A stretch of DNA of 64,000 nucleotides. Origin: Ferdinandcohnia sp047246645. GTDB taxonomy: Bacteria > Bacillota > Bacilli > Bacillales > Bacillaceae_L. The stretch covers positions 1-64,000 of the forward strand of contig NZ_JBFOKR010000022.1 of assembly GCF_047246645.1 (NCBI RefSeq), given 5' to 3'. Positions 50,152-59,016 of this stretch are shown here, in pieces; position 1 is the stretch's first letter; every line of letters begins with the position of its first letter. A program made the position numbers and the translations under genes. The notes under the pieces are model-generated. The model saw nothing but the letters and a program-made list of their open reading frames with translations, was not told where the DNA came from and ran no database searches.

Positions 50152-51489
50152 CTACACAATAGCCTTATCGGTACTGTTCTTTTCAATCTCTATATAATGC
50201 GGCAATAAAATCTCAAATGTCGTTCCGACACCTAACTCACTGGAAATATGAATCTTGCCTTTGTGGTTTTCAATAATCTTAAAGCAGACAGTAAGCCCCA
50301 AACCAGTACCTTTTTCTTTCGTTGTATAAAAGGGTTGTCCAATTGTTTCAAGAGTTTCCTGAGGGATACCTACACCTTCATCTTTCACATAGATTGAAAT
50401 ATTATTTTGATCTGAGGCATGATAAAGATATATTTTTCCGCCGTCATCCATTGCTTCAATCGAATTTTTTAGTAGATTGATAAATACTTGTTTTAATTGA
50501 TTTCCTTCACCATACACCCAAATTGGTTCTTCGAATGTAGAACAAACCTCGATTTTGATGCTTTTCATATTTGCATCTGGTCGTACTAATGTTAAAACAT
50601 GCTGCAATATTTGGGAAATATTCACCTTTGTAAAAGCAACTGTCTGGGGTTTTGATAAAAGTAACATCTCATTTAAAACAAACTCAATGCGTTTCATTTC
50701 ATCAAAGATGATTTCTACATACTCTTCTTTAAATTCTTTACGTTCTTTTATTAGTTGTAGAAACCCGGATATAGCAGTTAACGGATTACGTACCTCATGA
50801 GCAATAGCAGCGGACATTTGAGCAATAACCCCTAGTTTATCTGATTGAATGGCAAGATTCTCATTTAATTGAAGTAACCCTTTTTCTGATAACTTCCAAT
50901 CTGTTATATCTGTTAGGGTGCCAATAATTGCTACTACATGACTGTTGTCGTCATAATAAATTTTTGAATCGACACGTAGCCAAATAAATCCACCGTCTTT
51001 TTTTCGAAACCTGAATTCTTCCCTAGCAGTTTCCTTTTTTAATTGAATGGTATTACTAATTCTGCGATTAGTAGCGTACTCTTGATCTTCAGGATAAATG
51101 AACGAATCTATACTACGTCCTAGGCTTTCCTCTATTGTAAAACCAGTAAGGGATTCCCAAGCAGGGTTGATAAGGACAAAGTTTCGGTCTTTGTCGATTT
51201 GATAAACGACCTGATTTAAGTTATCGATTACATAAGAAGTAGTATCAATAAGTTCTTTATATCTTGTTTCACTTTGTGTAAGGTCACATAATAGACTAGT
51301 TGATCTATCATAGTATGATGCGAGCCACCAAACGATAATCCCTATAGTTATCGTAAAGGTAAGGTCTAATAACAGATTATAAGAATAGTTATTAAAGCCA
51401 TAAAAAATAATGTCCCAAAGAACGATCACAATGATAAAGAAAAACGTTGCAATGATTCTGCCTTTATAACTTTTGAACATACAACTCAT
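50152..51489 (-). CDS. orphan PAS sensor histidine kinase, sporulation-kinase-like
   Basis: 445 residues: two membrane spans (about 11-30 and 40-58) with a short loop, a PAS domain (about 80-200) with PAC-type WLRVDSK, then HisKA with phospho-acceptor H231 in AAIAHEVRNPL and an HATPase domain (NLLKNSIEAM, DEGVGIP, GTGLGL). The H-box and layout are those of Bacillus phosphorelay kinases (KinA-E type) that feed Spo0F. No response regulator is adjacent. The start is uncertain: GTG 51492, ATG 51489 or ATG 51480; none has a strong ribosome site. Confidence 0.87.
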   Translation of the reverse strand: MSCMFKSYKGRIIATFFFIIVIVLWDIIFYGFNNYSYNLLLDLTFTITIGIIVWWLASYYDRSTSLLCDLTQSETRYKELIDTTSYVIDNLNQVVYQIDKDRNFVLINPAWESLTGFTIEESLGRSIDSFIYPEDQEYATNRRISNTIQLKKETAREEFRFRKKDGGFIWLRVDSKIYYDDNSHVVAIIGTLTDITDWKLSEKGLLQLNENLAIQSDKLGVIAQMSAAIAHEVRNPLTAISGFLQLIKERKEFKEEYVEIIFDEMKRIEFVLNEMLLLSKPQTVAFTKVNISQILQHVLTLVRPDANMKSIKIEVCSTFEEPIWVYGEGNQLKQVFINLLKNSIEAMDDGGKIYLYHASDQNNISIYVKDEGVGIPQETLETIGQPFYTTKEKGTGLGLTVCFKIIENHKGKIHISSELGVGTTFEILLPHYIEIEKNSTDKAIV

Positions 51490-51645
51490 CACAAACTTTC
51501 TAGTTTTTTACAATAAATATAACCGAAAATTTAAAAAATAGATACATAAAAATGACGTTTTGATGTAATAAGTAGTATACTTGTACATAAGCTTTGGTAG
51601 GGTCTAACAATCAACATTCGTATGTTGGTAAATAGGGGGCGAATT

Positions 51646-52563
51646 ATGGATAAGAAAGTGGCAGTTCTATCTATAGCAGCTGGTGCTTCACTTTGGGGAA
51701 TAATTGGTTTATTTGTAAGCAATCTCTACGTGTTAGGCTTTTCGCCGTTACAGGTGGTTGCTGCTCGTGCAATCATTGCGACCATTTTTTTGGTTTCCTA
51801 TACTCTCTTTCGGAACCGTAATGCTTTTAAAATCAGGTTAGCCGACAGTAAGTATTTTGTCGGTACAGGAATTATTAGTATTGTTTTATTTAATTGGTGC
51901 ATGTTTATGGCGATAGAAGAAACCTCAATTTCTGTATCTGCAATACTTCTCTATACGGCACCTGCTTTTGTAACGATATTTGCAAGGATTCTATTTAAAG
52001 AAAAACTAACTCTACGAAAAATGATTGCTCTATTCGTAACCTTTGTAGGTTGTGCATTTGTAATAGGCGTTTTTCCAAACTTTACGGGTTCAATTTCCTT
52101 GTTTGGCTTAGTGGTTGGAGTTGGTTCAGGATTCTTCTATGCATTGTATAGTATTTTTGGTAAATTCGCACTTGCAAAATATGACTCTCTCACTGTAACA
52201 GTATATACGTTTATTTTTGCGGCAGTTGCGGTTACTCCGTTTAGCGGGTTATGGGAAGTCATTCATTTATTTACCAACTTCAAAACGTGGCTGTTCGTTG
52301 TAGGCCTTGGTTTCCTTTCAACAATGATGGCGTTTATTTTATATACAAAGGGCTTACAGCATATAGAATCCAGTAGGGCATCTATAATCGCAACAATCGA
52401 ACCTGTTGTAGCAGCATTAATTGGTTTTTTTGTATTTCAGGAAAAATTAAATCTATGGCAATACACGGGCATTATAATGGTAATAGCAGCAGTAATCATC
52501 GTACAAGAGACTAGGGAGAAGATTCCGAAAAAGTCTACTCTATCAAAGAATACAGCAATTTAA
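51646..52563 (+). CDS. EamA-family (DMT) transporter
   Basis: 305 residues with ten membrane spans in two EamA repeats (about 8-140 and 155-290), the drug/metabolite exporter type. Substrate unknown; amino acids or related metabolites are typical. ATG at 51646 is 6 bases after AGGGGG; upstream in-frame starts lack a site. Its TAA stop lies in the left end of a dispersed repeat. Confidence 0.87.
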   Translation: MDKKVAVLSIAAGASLWGIIGLFVSNLYVLGFSPLQVVAARAIIATIFLVSYTLFRNRNAFKIRLADSKYFVGTGIISIVLFNWCMFMAIEETSISVSAILLYTAPAFVTIFARILFKEKLTLRKMIALFVTFVGCAFVIGVFPNFTGSISLFGLVVGVGSGFFYALYSIFGKFALAKYDSLTVTVYTFIFAAVAVTPFSGLWEVIHLFTNFKTWLFVVGLGFLSTMMAFILYTKGLQHIESSRASIIATIEPVVAALIGFFVFQEKLNLWQYTGIIMVIAAVIIVQETREKIPKKSTLSKNTAI

Positions 52564-52716
52564 CTTTATTCTCAGAAGCCCAGCTTTAATGTGACAAATT
52601 AATTTGCGTGGGGCAAAACAGCATGGATAACCGGCGGATGCCACGGTTTTCAGAGGGTTTTTGAGCAGATCGAAAAAACGGGCGGAAATATGCCAAGGCG
52701 CATTTGAATAAATAAA
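52559..52716. repeat. two-module dispersed repeat, copy B
   Basis: It starts TTTAACTTTATTC, as in copy A (24555), passes through AGAAGCCC and a diverged middle, and ends in module 2: CCGGCGGATGCCACGGTTTT to GCCAAGGCGCATTTGAATAA. The inner inverted repeat of copy A is lost. Both copies begin at the stop codon of the upstream gene and end shortly before the next gene's start. Confidence 0.65.
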
Positions 52717-52729
52717 GAGGTGTATCATC

Positions 52730-52924
52730 ATGCAAATAGCATTTATTATTGTCATTCTAATTGGAATTATCGCAGTCATATCCACACTTATGCTGGCAGG
52801 TAAAAGCGATGAAAACTATCGAAGTGCCGCAAAAAAGAATAGTATTAATTTAACCCTAATTTATGCTGTTGTCATTGTGCTTTCGTTAGTTGCCATTGCA
52901 GTATATGTTAAGTGGTTTATATAA
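52730..52924 (+). CDS. small two-span membrane protein
   Basis: 64 residues with membrane segments at about 4-22 and 41-61 and a polar middle (GKSDENYRSAAKKNS). AGAGGTG lies 8 bases before the ATG. It resembles a small Bacillus family sometimes annotated as a possible bacillithiol-synthesis accessory (BshB3); I am not sure of that match and no enzyme motif is present. Confidence 0.6.
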   Translation: MQIAFIIVILIGIIAVISTLMLAGKSDENYRSAAKKNSINLTLIYAVVIVLSLVAIAVYVKWFI

Positions 52925-53100
52925 AAGTAATGTACAATTTTAATATTAAATAATAGTTAGGTGAATAGATGGGGGATAAAGCTTTCTTTATCCCAACAGT
53001 CTCAAAAAGGGCATATAAAGTCAAAACAATTTTTTTGTATATTCTAGATGGAATATGCTAACCATATATGTGGAAATATTCTCCACGAGGTGAGTTAGCC

Positions 53101-53694
53101 ATGTTGCATAGTTTAGTAAATGGTTTTGATTTTTTTAAGCCTACACTCCTAACTATGGATGGGGTAATGGTAGTCCTTTTTTATTTTACTATGTATTCAT
53201 TTTTAGGCTGGATGTTGGAAAATAGTTATAACTACTTTAAGAAGAGAGTTTTTTTAAAAGAGAACTTCTTTCTAGGTCCATTTAAGCCGATGTACGGCTT
53301 TGCTCCTATCTTGTTGATTTATCTAATAGGAACTAACATGCATTGGGCATATGTATTGCTATTATGCTTTATCGTCCCAACGCTTGTGGAGTATGGCAGC
53401 GGCTTTTTGTTAGAGAGATCCTTTGGGCGAAAATGGTGGGACTACTCAGAACATAAACTCCAACTCCATGGACATGTATGCTTAACATTCTCAGCGTATT
53501 GGATTATTTTATCACTATTGGTACTAACCTATATACATCCAGGTATCGTTGCGATGTATGATGCAATTGAAAGCGGATGGTCACTAATCTGGCCGACAGT
53601 TGGTTTATATTTTATTGGGGAGCTTATACTCGCAATAAAGAGACATACACCAAGCACTGTTACGGAAGAAAACCCGACAAAACAGATACAATAG
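53101..53694 (+). CDS. CmpB-like membrane protein (PF06541)
   Basis: 197 residues with about five membrane spans. The family signature is in SFLGWMLENSYNY, FLGPFKPMYGF and the charged WWDYSEHKLQLHG segment. The family is annotated as putative ABC permease but its activity is unknown. ATG at 53101 has GAGGTGAG 7 bases upstream; an earlier in-frame start is not supported. Confidence 0.8.
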   Translation: MLHSLVNGFDFFKPTLLTMDGVMVVLFYFTMYSFLGWMLENSYNYFKKRVFLKENFFLGPFKPMYGFAPILLIYLIGTNMHWAYVLLLCFIVPTLVEYGSGFLLERSFGRKWWDYSEHKLQLHGHVCLTFSAYWIILSLLVLTYIHPGIVAMYDAIESGWSLIWPTVGLYFIGELILAIKRHTPSTVTEENPTKQIQ

Positions 53695-53720
53695 AACTCG
53701 AATGGACGAGTTCTATTTTT
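53693..53720 (+). terminator. terminator after the CmpB-like gene
   Basis: AGAACTCG (53693-53700) pairs with CGAGTTCT (53707-53714), followed by ATTTTT. The stretch 53721-53971 holds no gene I can support. Confidence 0.85.
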
Positions 53721-53971
53721 CATTCTGTAAAATAAAACAGGGAAACCCCATAGAGTTTTCCCCATCCTTGTTTAGCTCCACACTTTGGTAGTTCAGCTCA
53801 AAATGTTAATTTTGCCATACGCTTTTAAAGTACTCAGACAATAAACCTTTTCCTTGAAATGTGTCTTCAAGAATCTTTATAACATTAGACATATTGATAA
53901 TCAGACCTTATGCTAAGAAAATAAAATCTATATAGAAGAAGCGAACTGTAATGAAATATTAGTTTTTACTG

Positions 53972-54019
53972 TTGACATAAAACTAAATATAAGGTATTAT
54001 TTATCTTGAAGTTAAGATA
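53972..54019 (+). promoter_or_regulatory. promoter with MhqR-like operator for the FMN reductase gene
   Basis: TTGACA (53972-53977), a 17-base spacer and TATTAT (53995-54000) form a strong SigA promoter. The start point falls inside TATCTTGAAGTTAAGATA (54002-54019), an inverted repeat close to the B. subtilis MhqR operator (tATCTcgaAtTCgAGATa), which controls quinone-responsive reductase genes. Repressor identity is inferred. Confidence 0.7.
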
Positions 54020-54136
54020 AAAATATTTAAGATAAATCAATTAAAGGTATTTCAAGAAAATACCAATTGTGAGGAGAGAGAATCCATGGGTTTTCTAGAT
54101 AGATTATTTGGTAATCAACCAAAGGAGGAAGAAACA

Positions 54137-54679
54137 ATGTCAAACGAAAAATTAAACATAGGTATCATTTTAGGAAGTACTCGCCAAGGACGTGTTAGTC
54201 CACAGGTTGGTGCATGGGTAAAGGAAATCGCTGATCAACGTGGAGATGCAAACTATGAAATCGTTGATATCGCAGACTTCAAATTACCATTCCTAGGAGA
54301 AGCAGACGCTCCTGGAATCGGAGCTTGGAATGAAAAACTTGCGAATTTAGATGGTTTTGTATTCATCGTTCAAGAATACAATCACAGTATTACAGGCGCT
54401 TTGAAAAACGCATTAGACCTTGCGCGTGAAGCATGGAATAACAAAGCAGCTGGTATTGTAAGCTATGGTTCAACAGGTGGAGCTCGTGCTGCAGAACACC
54501 TACGTGGAATCATGGGAGAATTAATGATTGCCGATGTTCGTACACATCCAACATTGTCATTATTCACTGATTTTGAAAATGGTTCAGAGTTCAAGCCTCA
54601 AGCTTTACATTTAGATAACGTAAACTTAATGCTAGATCAAGTTGTAACTTGGAGCAAAGCTCTTAAAACAATTCGATAA
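54137..54679 (+). CDS. NADPH-dependent FMN reductase
   Basis: 180 residues, flavodoxin-like: the phosphate loop GSTRQGRVS near the N-terminus, then VQEYNHSITGALKNALD and SYGSTGG identify the NADPH:FMN/azo/quinone reductase family. With the MhqR-like operator upstream, quinone or azo detoxification is likely. Two starts have good ribosome sites: ATG 54137 (AAAGGAGG 8 bases upstream) and ATG 54086 (GAGGAGAG upstream), which would add 17 residues beginning MGFLDRLFG. The first matches usual family N-termini. Confidence 0.87.
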   Translation: MSNEKLNIGIILGSTRQGRVSPQVGAWVKEIADQRGDANYEIVDIADFKLPFLGEADAPGIGAWNEKLANLDGFVFIVQEYNHSITGALKNALDLAREAWNNKAAGIVSYGSTGGARAAEHLRGIMGELMIADVRTHPTLSLFTDFENGSEFKPQALHLDNVNLMLDQVVTWSKALKTIR

Positions 54680-54685
54680 TAGAGA

Positions 54686-54719
54686 AATGGGTGCCCTCAT
54701 CTGAGGAGCACCCATTTTG
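54686..54719. terminator. bidirectional terminator between reductase and treR
   Basis: AATGGGTGC (54686-54694) pairs with GCACCCATT (54708-54716), with an inner CTC/GAG stem. T-runs on the plus strand and the A-rich left flank fit use by both convergent genes. Confidence 0.8.
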
Positions 54720-54722
54720 CAT

Positions 54723-55439
54723 TTAAACATGAGTTCTTCTAGCGAAATCCACGAATCTAAATTTATCTGGACGGTGCCTAGATTCTGTATATTGAAACAG
54801 ACTTGCATTGTCTAAATATACATAGTTCTTAATCACTACCACGTTGTGGAATCCCTCTAAATCGAGCAGTTCCTGATCTTCTTCTGTTGGCTCTACAACA
54901 ATGATTTCTTTTTTTGCAAAACTAATAGAAAGATTAAGTTCATTCTCAAGATACTCATAAATGGAGTTTTCACAGATTTCTTCTGTTAACTCAGGAACAA
55001 ATTTTTTCGAAAGAAAATCCTTGTCCAAGATGATCCTTTCTCCGCCCATCTCCCGGGTACGAATCACTTTCCAAACTTGGTCCTTACCTGATAACTGAAG
55101 CTGTTGCTTTATAAAATTATCTGGCTTTCCAAGAGATAGTTCATTAACAATCGTATTTGGCTTGTCTCCCATTTTCTCTGCTAACTCCTTGAAACTTACA
55201 AGCCCAGAGACTGGAAAGTCAAACTTATTAACATCTATGACTATCGAGCCTTTTCCCTTAACCTTTTGAATATAACCATTCTGAGATAACAAGTTTAAAG
55301 CCTTTCGAATTGTCTCTCTGGAAGTATTATATTCGTCCTTTAATTCATTTTCGGAAGGTATAAGAGTATGTGGTTTTAATTCGCCTTCTTTAATCTTATC
55401 TACAATTTCACTATAGATTGTTAAATACTTGTTTGTCAT
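54723..55439 (-). CDS. treR: trehalose operon repressor TreR (GntR family)
   Basis: 238 residues, equal to B. subtilis TreR: winged-helix GntR domain (1-70; LIPSENELKDEYNTSRETIRKAL) and a UTRA effector domain (about 85-232) that binds trehalose-6-phosphate. Two likely operators lie in front of treP. It follows treP on the same strand, separated by a terminator, and no treA lies between. Confidence 0.9.
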   Translation of the reverse strand: MTNKYLTIYSEIVDKIKEGELKPHTLIPSENELKDEYNTSRETIRKALNLLSQNGYIQKVKGKGSIVIDVNKFDFPVSGLVSFKELAEKMGDKPNTIVNELSLGKPDNFIKQQLQLSGKDQVWKVIRTREMGGERIILDKDFLSKKFVPELTEEICENSIYEYLENELNLSISFAKKEIIVVEPTEEDQELLDLEGFHNVVVIKNYVYLDNASLFQYTESRHRPDKFRFVDFARRTHV

Positions 55440-55494
55440 AAGGAATCCCCAATCCTTCTGATATGCATTTTTCTTTAATTGTAACGTATCTCAA

Positions 55495-55523
55495 TAAAAA
55501 AAGGAGGGATTATCTCCCTCCTT
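55495..55523 (-). terminator. treP terminator
   Basis: On the minus strand AAGGAGGGA (55523-55515) pairs with TCCCTCCTT (55509-55501), followed by TTTTT. It ends the treP transcript before treR. Confidence 0.88.
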
Positions 55524-55534
55524 ATACTCAAATA

Positions 55535-56962
55535 TTATTTCTTACCAAAAGAGATTTTGCCTACGTTAGCTTTTGAAAAGATAACTGTTAAAATGAATGG
55601 AACTGCGATTGCTACGACCATTGCGATTGCAAACATAACCATGTGTTGAGCTTGGATGGACAGGATTCCTGGAATACCTCCAACACCGATTGAGTTAGCC
55701 ATTACGTCGCTTCCTACTGAAATAATTGCTGCAATCATTGAACCAATCATGGCTGCAAGGAATGGGAAGCCGTATTTTAAGTTAATACCGAACATCGCTG
55801 GCTCTGTAACACCTAGGTAACATGAAATACATGCCGGAATGGATACTTGTTTTTCTTCTTCATTTTTACGATTGATAAAGATCATTGCTAGAACAGCTGA
55901 ACCTTGAGCAATATTAGATAAAGCAATCATTGGCCAAAGGTTTGTTCCACCAAGTTCACTCATTAATTGTAAGTCAATTGCATTTGTCATATGGTGTAAA
56001 CCTGTGATAACAAGTGGTGCATATGCGAATCCGAAAATTGCTGCGAATAACCAGCCAAATGCAGATGTTAAGCTTGAGTAAACAACATCAGAAATATAAG
56101 AACCAATTGTCCATCCGATAGGACCAAGAACAGTATGAGCAATTAATACTGTTGGAATTAAAGCAAAGAATGGAACGATAATCATTGAAATTGAATTTGG
56201 TGAGATTTTACGGAAAAATCTCTCTAAGTATACAAGTACAAAACCGGCTAAAATTGCAGGAATAACTTGAGCTTGGTAACCAATCATTTCAATTGTTGCA
56301 AATCCAAAATCCCAAACTGGAATTTCTTCTGCCCCAGCAACACCGTATGCATTAAGCAATTGTGGAGATACAAGGGTAATACCTAAAACAATACCAAGAA
56401 TTTGGGACGTTCCCATTTTTCTTGTAATAGACCATGTGATACCAACAGGTAGGAAGTGGAATACCGCTTCACCAATCAGCCATAAGAACGCATGAACACC
56501 AGCCCAGAATTGAGAAACTTCTACAATTGTTTTTGTGCCATCTTCAAGTAATTTAATGTCACCAATTACATTTCGGAAACCTAAGATAAGACCCCCAACA
56601 ACAAGTGCTGGAATAAGTGGTGTGAAGATATCAGCAAGATGTCCCATCATTCGTTGAAGCCAGTTCATGTTTTGCTTTGCAGCAACCTTCGCTTCATCCT
56701 TAGTAGTTCCTTCGATACCTGCAAGTTTTACAAATTCGTTATGGAACGTAGAAACTTCATTTCCAATAATAACTTGGAATTGCCCTGCTTGTGTAAAAGT
56801 ACCTTTTACAAGACCAATTCCTTCAATTTTTTCGATATCTGCTTGTTTAGGATCGTTTAAAACAAAACGCATTCTTGTTGCACAGTGTGTAACAGCAGCA
56901 ACGTTTTCTTTACCACCAATGTGGTCAAGCAACTCCTTAGCAGGATCTGTGTACTTACTCAT
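55535..56962 (-). CDS. treP: PTS trehalose-specific EIIBC component (TreP)
   Basis: 475 residues: EIIB domain (1-85) with phospho-acceptor C27 in VTHCATRMRF, then an EIIC membrane domain of about ten spans. It imports trehalose as trehalose-6-phosphate. There is no EIIA domain, so it borrows one, as in B. subtilis. GGGGGAT lies upstream of the ATG. The usual next gene, treA (phosphotrehalase), is missing here. Confidence 0.92.
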   Translation of the reverse strand: MSKYTDPAKELLDHIGGKENVAAVTHCATRMRFVLNDPKQADIEKIEGIGLVKGTFTQAGQFQVIIGNEVSTFHNEFVKLAGIEGTTKDEAKVAAKQNMNWLQRMMGHLADIFTPLIPALVVGGLILGFRNVIGDIKLLEDGTKTIVEVSQFWAGVHAFLWLIGEAVFHFLPVGITWSITRKMGTSQILGIVLGITLVSPQLLNAYGVAGAEEIPVWDFGFATIEMIGYQAQVIPAILAGFVLVYLERFFRKISPNSISMIIVPFFALIPTVLIAHTVLGPIGWTIGSYISDVVYSSLTSAFGWLFAAIFGFAYAPLVITGLHHMTNAIDLQLMSELGGTNLWPMIALSNIAQGSAVLAMIFINRKNEEEKQVSIPACISCYLGVTEPAMFGINLKYGFPFLAAMIGSMIAAIISVGSDVMANSIGVGGIPGILSIQAQHMVMFAIAMVVAIAVPFILTVIFSKANVGKISFGKK

Positions 56963-57016
56963 CTTTTTATCCCCCTACATAAATGGAAATTTATTTTTAA
57001 CTTAATATCCCAATGA

Positions 57017-57099
57017 TGATGACGTTTTCATAGCTATCATCCTGTATATACAAGTTGTGATTACGTTTTCATTCTAACCTGTATATACAAGTGTGTCAA
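57017..57099 (-). promoter_or_regulatory. treP promoter with two Tre operators and two cre sites
   Basis: Minus-strand promoter: TTGACA (57099-57094), a 17-base spacer and TAGAAT (57076-57071). CCTGTATATACAAG occurs at 57041-57054 and 57078-57091; the second lies between -35 and -10. These match TreR operators. Cre boxes (complement of TGAAAACGTAATCA at 57058-57071, perfect; and at 57017-57030, one mismatch) each sit beside an operator. TreR repression and CcpA control are both expected. Confidence 0.85.
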
Positions 57100-57234
57100 T
57101 TACTATTTTTTAAACTAAAATAAAATTTATTTTGTAGATAGGTTTTACTACGTAAAGGTATTTTATTCCATGGATTAAGGCGATATGAACGATACGAAAT
57201 ATACGGTATAAAATAATGTGGAATTTCAAAAATA

Positions 57235-57422
57235 CAGATTATAGTTGTAACGGCTTTAGGAAGTTATCAAACTGATAATATCCCTACCAGAAATGAAAGC
57301 CCACAGGAGGTAAAAGAAGAGCCTTGGTCAATCATATACGAATCTATAAAGGAGGAAGGGATACACAAACCAAATGTGGAATATATAATTCAGATGACTT
57401 GTAAAGGAGAGGCTCGAATATG
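57235..57422 (+). other. open frame without a start, possible gene remnant
   Basis: From 57235 to a stop at 57420-57422 one frame is open for about 62 codons and reads like protein (EEPWSIIYESIKEEGI, then NVEYIIQMTCKGEARI), but no start codon with a ribosome site is present. It may be the tail of a decayed gene. Nothing else is seen in 57100-57419. Confidence 0.3.
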
Positions 57423-57998
57423 AAGAAGGTATTGCTGGTGATATACGATTCGTTTTCTGAGTTTGAGATTACTGTTACAACGGCTATGCTTCGGGGGAAT
57501 TATCAAGTGGTTACTGTAGCAGATACATATGGGAAAATCACAGGAGAATCCGGTTTGCAATTTGTACCACATCTTACCTATCAGGACGTCAATCCGACTG
57601 AATACGAAGGCATTATTATCCCGGGTGGAGATCTTATTCACATAAAAGATGTTGATGAAGTATTTAACTTAACGAAAAAAATGTTTGATCTTAACAAATT
57701 AACAGCTGCAATTTGTAGTGGGACATACGTATTGGCAAGAGCGGGAGTGCTAAAAGGTAAACCATATACTGTTACACTGCAACAAGAACAACGCCATTTC
57801 CTAGGTTGTTTTGAGGAGGAAAATTTTAAATATGAAACGGTACTTAAAACAGACTCAGTCATAACTGCGCAGGGGCATGCTTATGTTGATTTTGCACTTG
57901 CGATTGCAGAGTACCTAGGGGCAATTTCAAATCGAGACTATGTACAAGAGTTTTACAAAGGACAACGAAATCGATTAATGGAAAGTGCCACATTTTAA
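57420..57998 (+). CDS. DJ-1/PfpI-family protein
   Basis: 192 residues with the DJ-1 superfamily fold: LVIYDSFSEFE near the N-terminus (E16 as the usual acidic partner), IIIPGGDLI, and the nucleophile elbow AAICSGTYVLA with C99. Such proteins act as glyoxalase III, protein deglycase-like, or regulatory-domain relatives; the exact reaction is unknown. AAAGGAGAGG lies 7 bases upstream. The next gene starts 17 bp after its stop. Confidence 0.83.
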   Translation: MKKVLLVIYDSFSEFEITVTTAMLRGNYQVVTVADTYGKITGESGLQFVPHLTYQDVNPTEYEGIIIPGGDLIHIKDVDEVFNLTKKMFDLNKLTAAICSGTYVLARAGVLKGKPYTVTLQQEQRHFLGCFEEENFKYETVLKTDSVITAQGHAYVDFALAIAEYLGAISNRDYVQEFYKGQRNRLMESATF

Positions 57999-58014
57999 AA
58001 AAGTAGGTGTTGGT

Positions 58015-58476
58015 ATGGGAAAAGATAAGGTCATACAAGCTAAGCAAGAGTTACTCAACTGGGCGGAAAGTTTAAAAGATGTACCAGACGATATCTGGTT
58101 TAAATCTTTCAATGAAGGATCGTGGGGGACTGCCGATGTAATCTCACATTTTATTTCATGGGATCGCTTTGTACTTGAGAACCGTTTATATCCATTGCTC
58201 AAACGTGAATCATTTCCTGAAGTTCAGGTAGACATTGAGGAGATTAATCAAAAAGCCTCCAAATATGCAAGGTCAGGAATCACGAAAGAAGACTTACTTG
58301 ATGAATTAATATCTATTCGTCAGGAAGTCATTGCAGCTATCTCAGAGTTGCCCGAAACAGAATTTCACCAATTGTTACCTGGCAAAAGTATTACGTTACT
58401 AGATTACTTTTTTGGCCTAATCAAACATGATGAACACCATATACAGCAAATTAATACTTTCATACAAAAATACTAG
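58015..58476 (+). CDS. DinB-superfamily protein
   Basis: 153 residues, a four-helix bundle with the DinB-type histidines: VISHFISWD and KHDEHHIQQIN, which bind a divalent metal. Family members include thiol-dependent transferases; the substrate is unknown. The ATG at 58015 follows GTAGGTG. Probably co-transcribed with the DJ-1 gene before it and the acetyltransferase after it. Confidence 0.78.
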   Translation: MGKDKVIQAKQELLNWAESLKDVPDDIWFKSFNEGSWGTADVISHFISWDRFVLENRLYPLLKRESFPEVQVDIEEINQKASKYARSGITKEDLLDELISIRQEVIAAISELPETEFHQLLPGKSITLLDYFFGLIKHDEHHIQQINTFIQKY

Positions 58477-58501
58477 TGTTGTAGAATAGGAGAAACATTA
58501 A

Positions 58502-59008
58502 ATGACGTACCCTTCGTTGGAGACAGAACGAGTATTTCTACGAATCTTGAACCTGACTCATACAGAAGAGATATACAAGCATTTTTCAGATGAAAACGTA
58601 ACGAAATATATGGATATTGAACCCTGTAAAGATTTAAATGAAGCAGAAGAACTAATTAAGTATCATCAAGATGATGCTGGCTGCAGATGGGGCATGTTCG
58701 ATAAAGAAACAAATCGACTAATTGGTACTTGTGGTTTTCATTACATTCGAGATACTGAAAATGGTAAAATTGCAGAGATTGGTTATGATCTAGCCCATTC
58801 TCACTGGGGAAAAGGGCTTATGAGCGAAGTGCTGGAAAAAATGATTGAGTTCGGATTCAATGAGAAATGCTTCTATATGATTGATGCCACTGTTGAACCA
58901 AGGAATGAACGCTCGTTAAACGTATTGAATCGCCTCGGATTCTCTAGAAATCGTGAACTAAAGGATAATCTCGTCTATTTTTATAAACAAAGAGCCTACT
59001 TTAATTAG
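58502..59008 (+). CDS. GNAT acetyltransferase (RimJ/RimL type)
   Basis: 168 residues: LETERVFLRIL opening, IAEIGYDLAHSHWGKGLMSEVL (acetyl-CoA loop HWGKGLM) and PRNERSLNVLNRLGF. Likely N-terminal acetylation of a ribosomal protein or small molecule. AGGAG lies upstream of the ATG. Its last codons overlap the end of the convergent gene by 8 bp. Confidence 0.85.
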   Translation: MTYPSLETERVFLRILNLTHTEEIYKHFSDENVTKYMDIEPCKDLNEAEELIKYHQDDAGCRWGMFDKETNRLIGTCGFHYIRDTENGKIAEIGYDLAHSHWGKGLMSEVLEKMIEFGFNEKCFYMIDATVEPRNERSLNVLNRLGFSRNRELKDNLVYFYKQRAYFN

Positions 59009-59016
59009 GCTCTTTT
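58989..59016. terminator. bidirectional terminator inside two coding ends
   Basis: AAAGAGCCTA (58989-58998) pairs with TAGGCTCTTT (59006-59015), followed by T. The hairpin lies within the final codons of both convergent genes. Confidence 0.75.

Noticed and set aside
53810..53900. 28-codon minus-strand frame starting MSNVIKILEDTF
   Set aside because: Reads like protein but has no ribosome site and stops after 28 codons; too little to support a gene.
57001..57099. Riboswitch ahead of treP
   Set aside because: The symmetric sequences are accounted for as TreR operators and cre boxes at DNA level.
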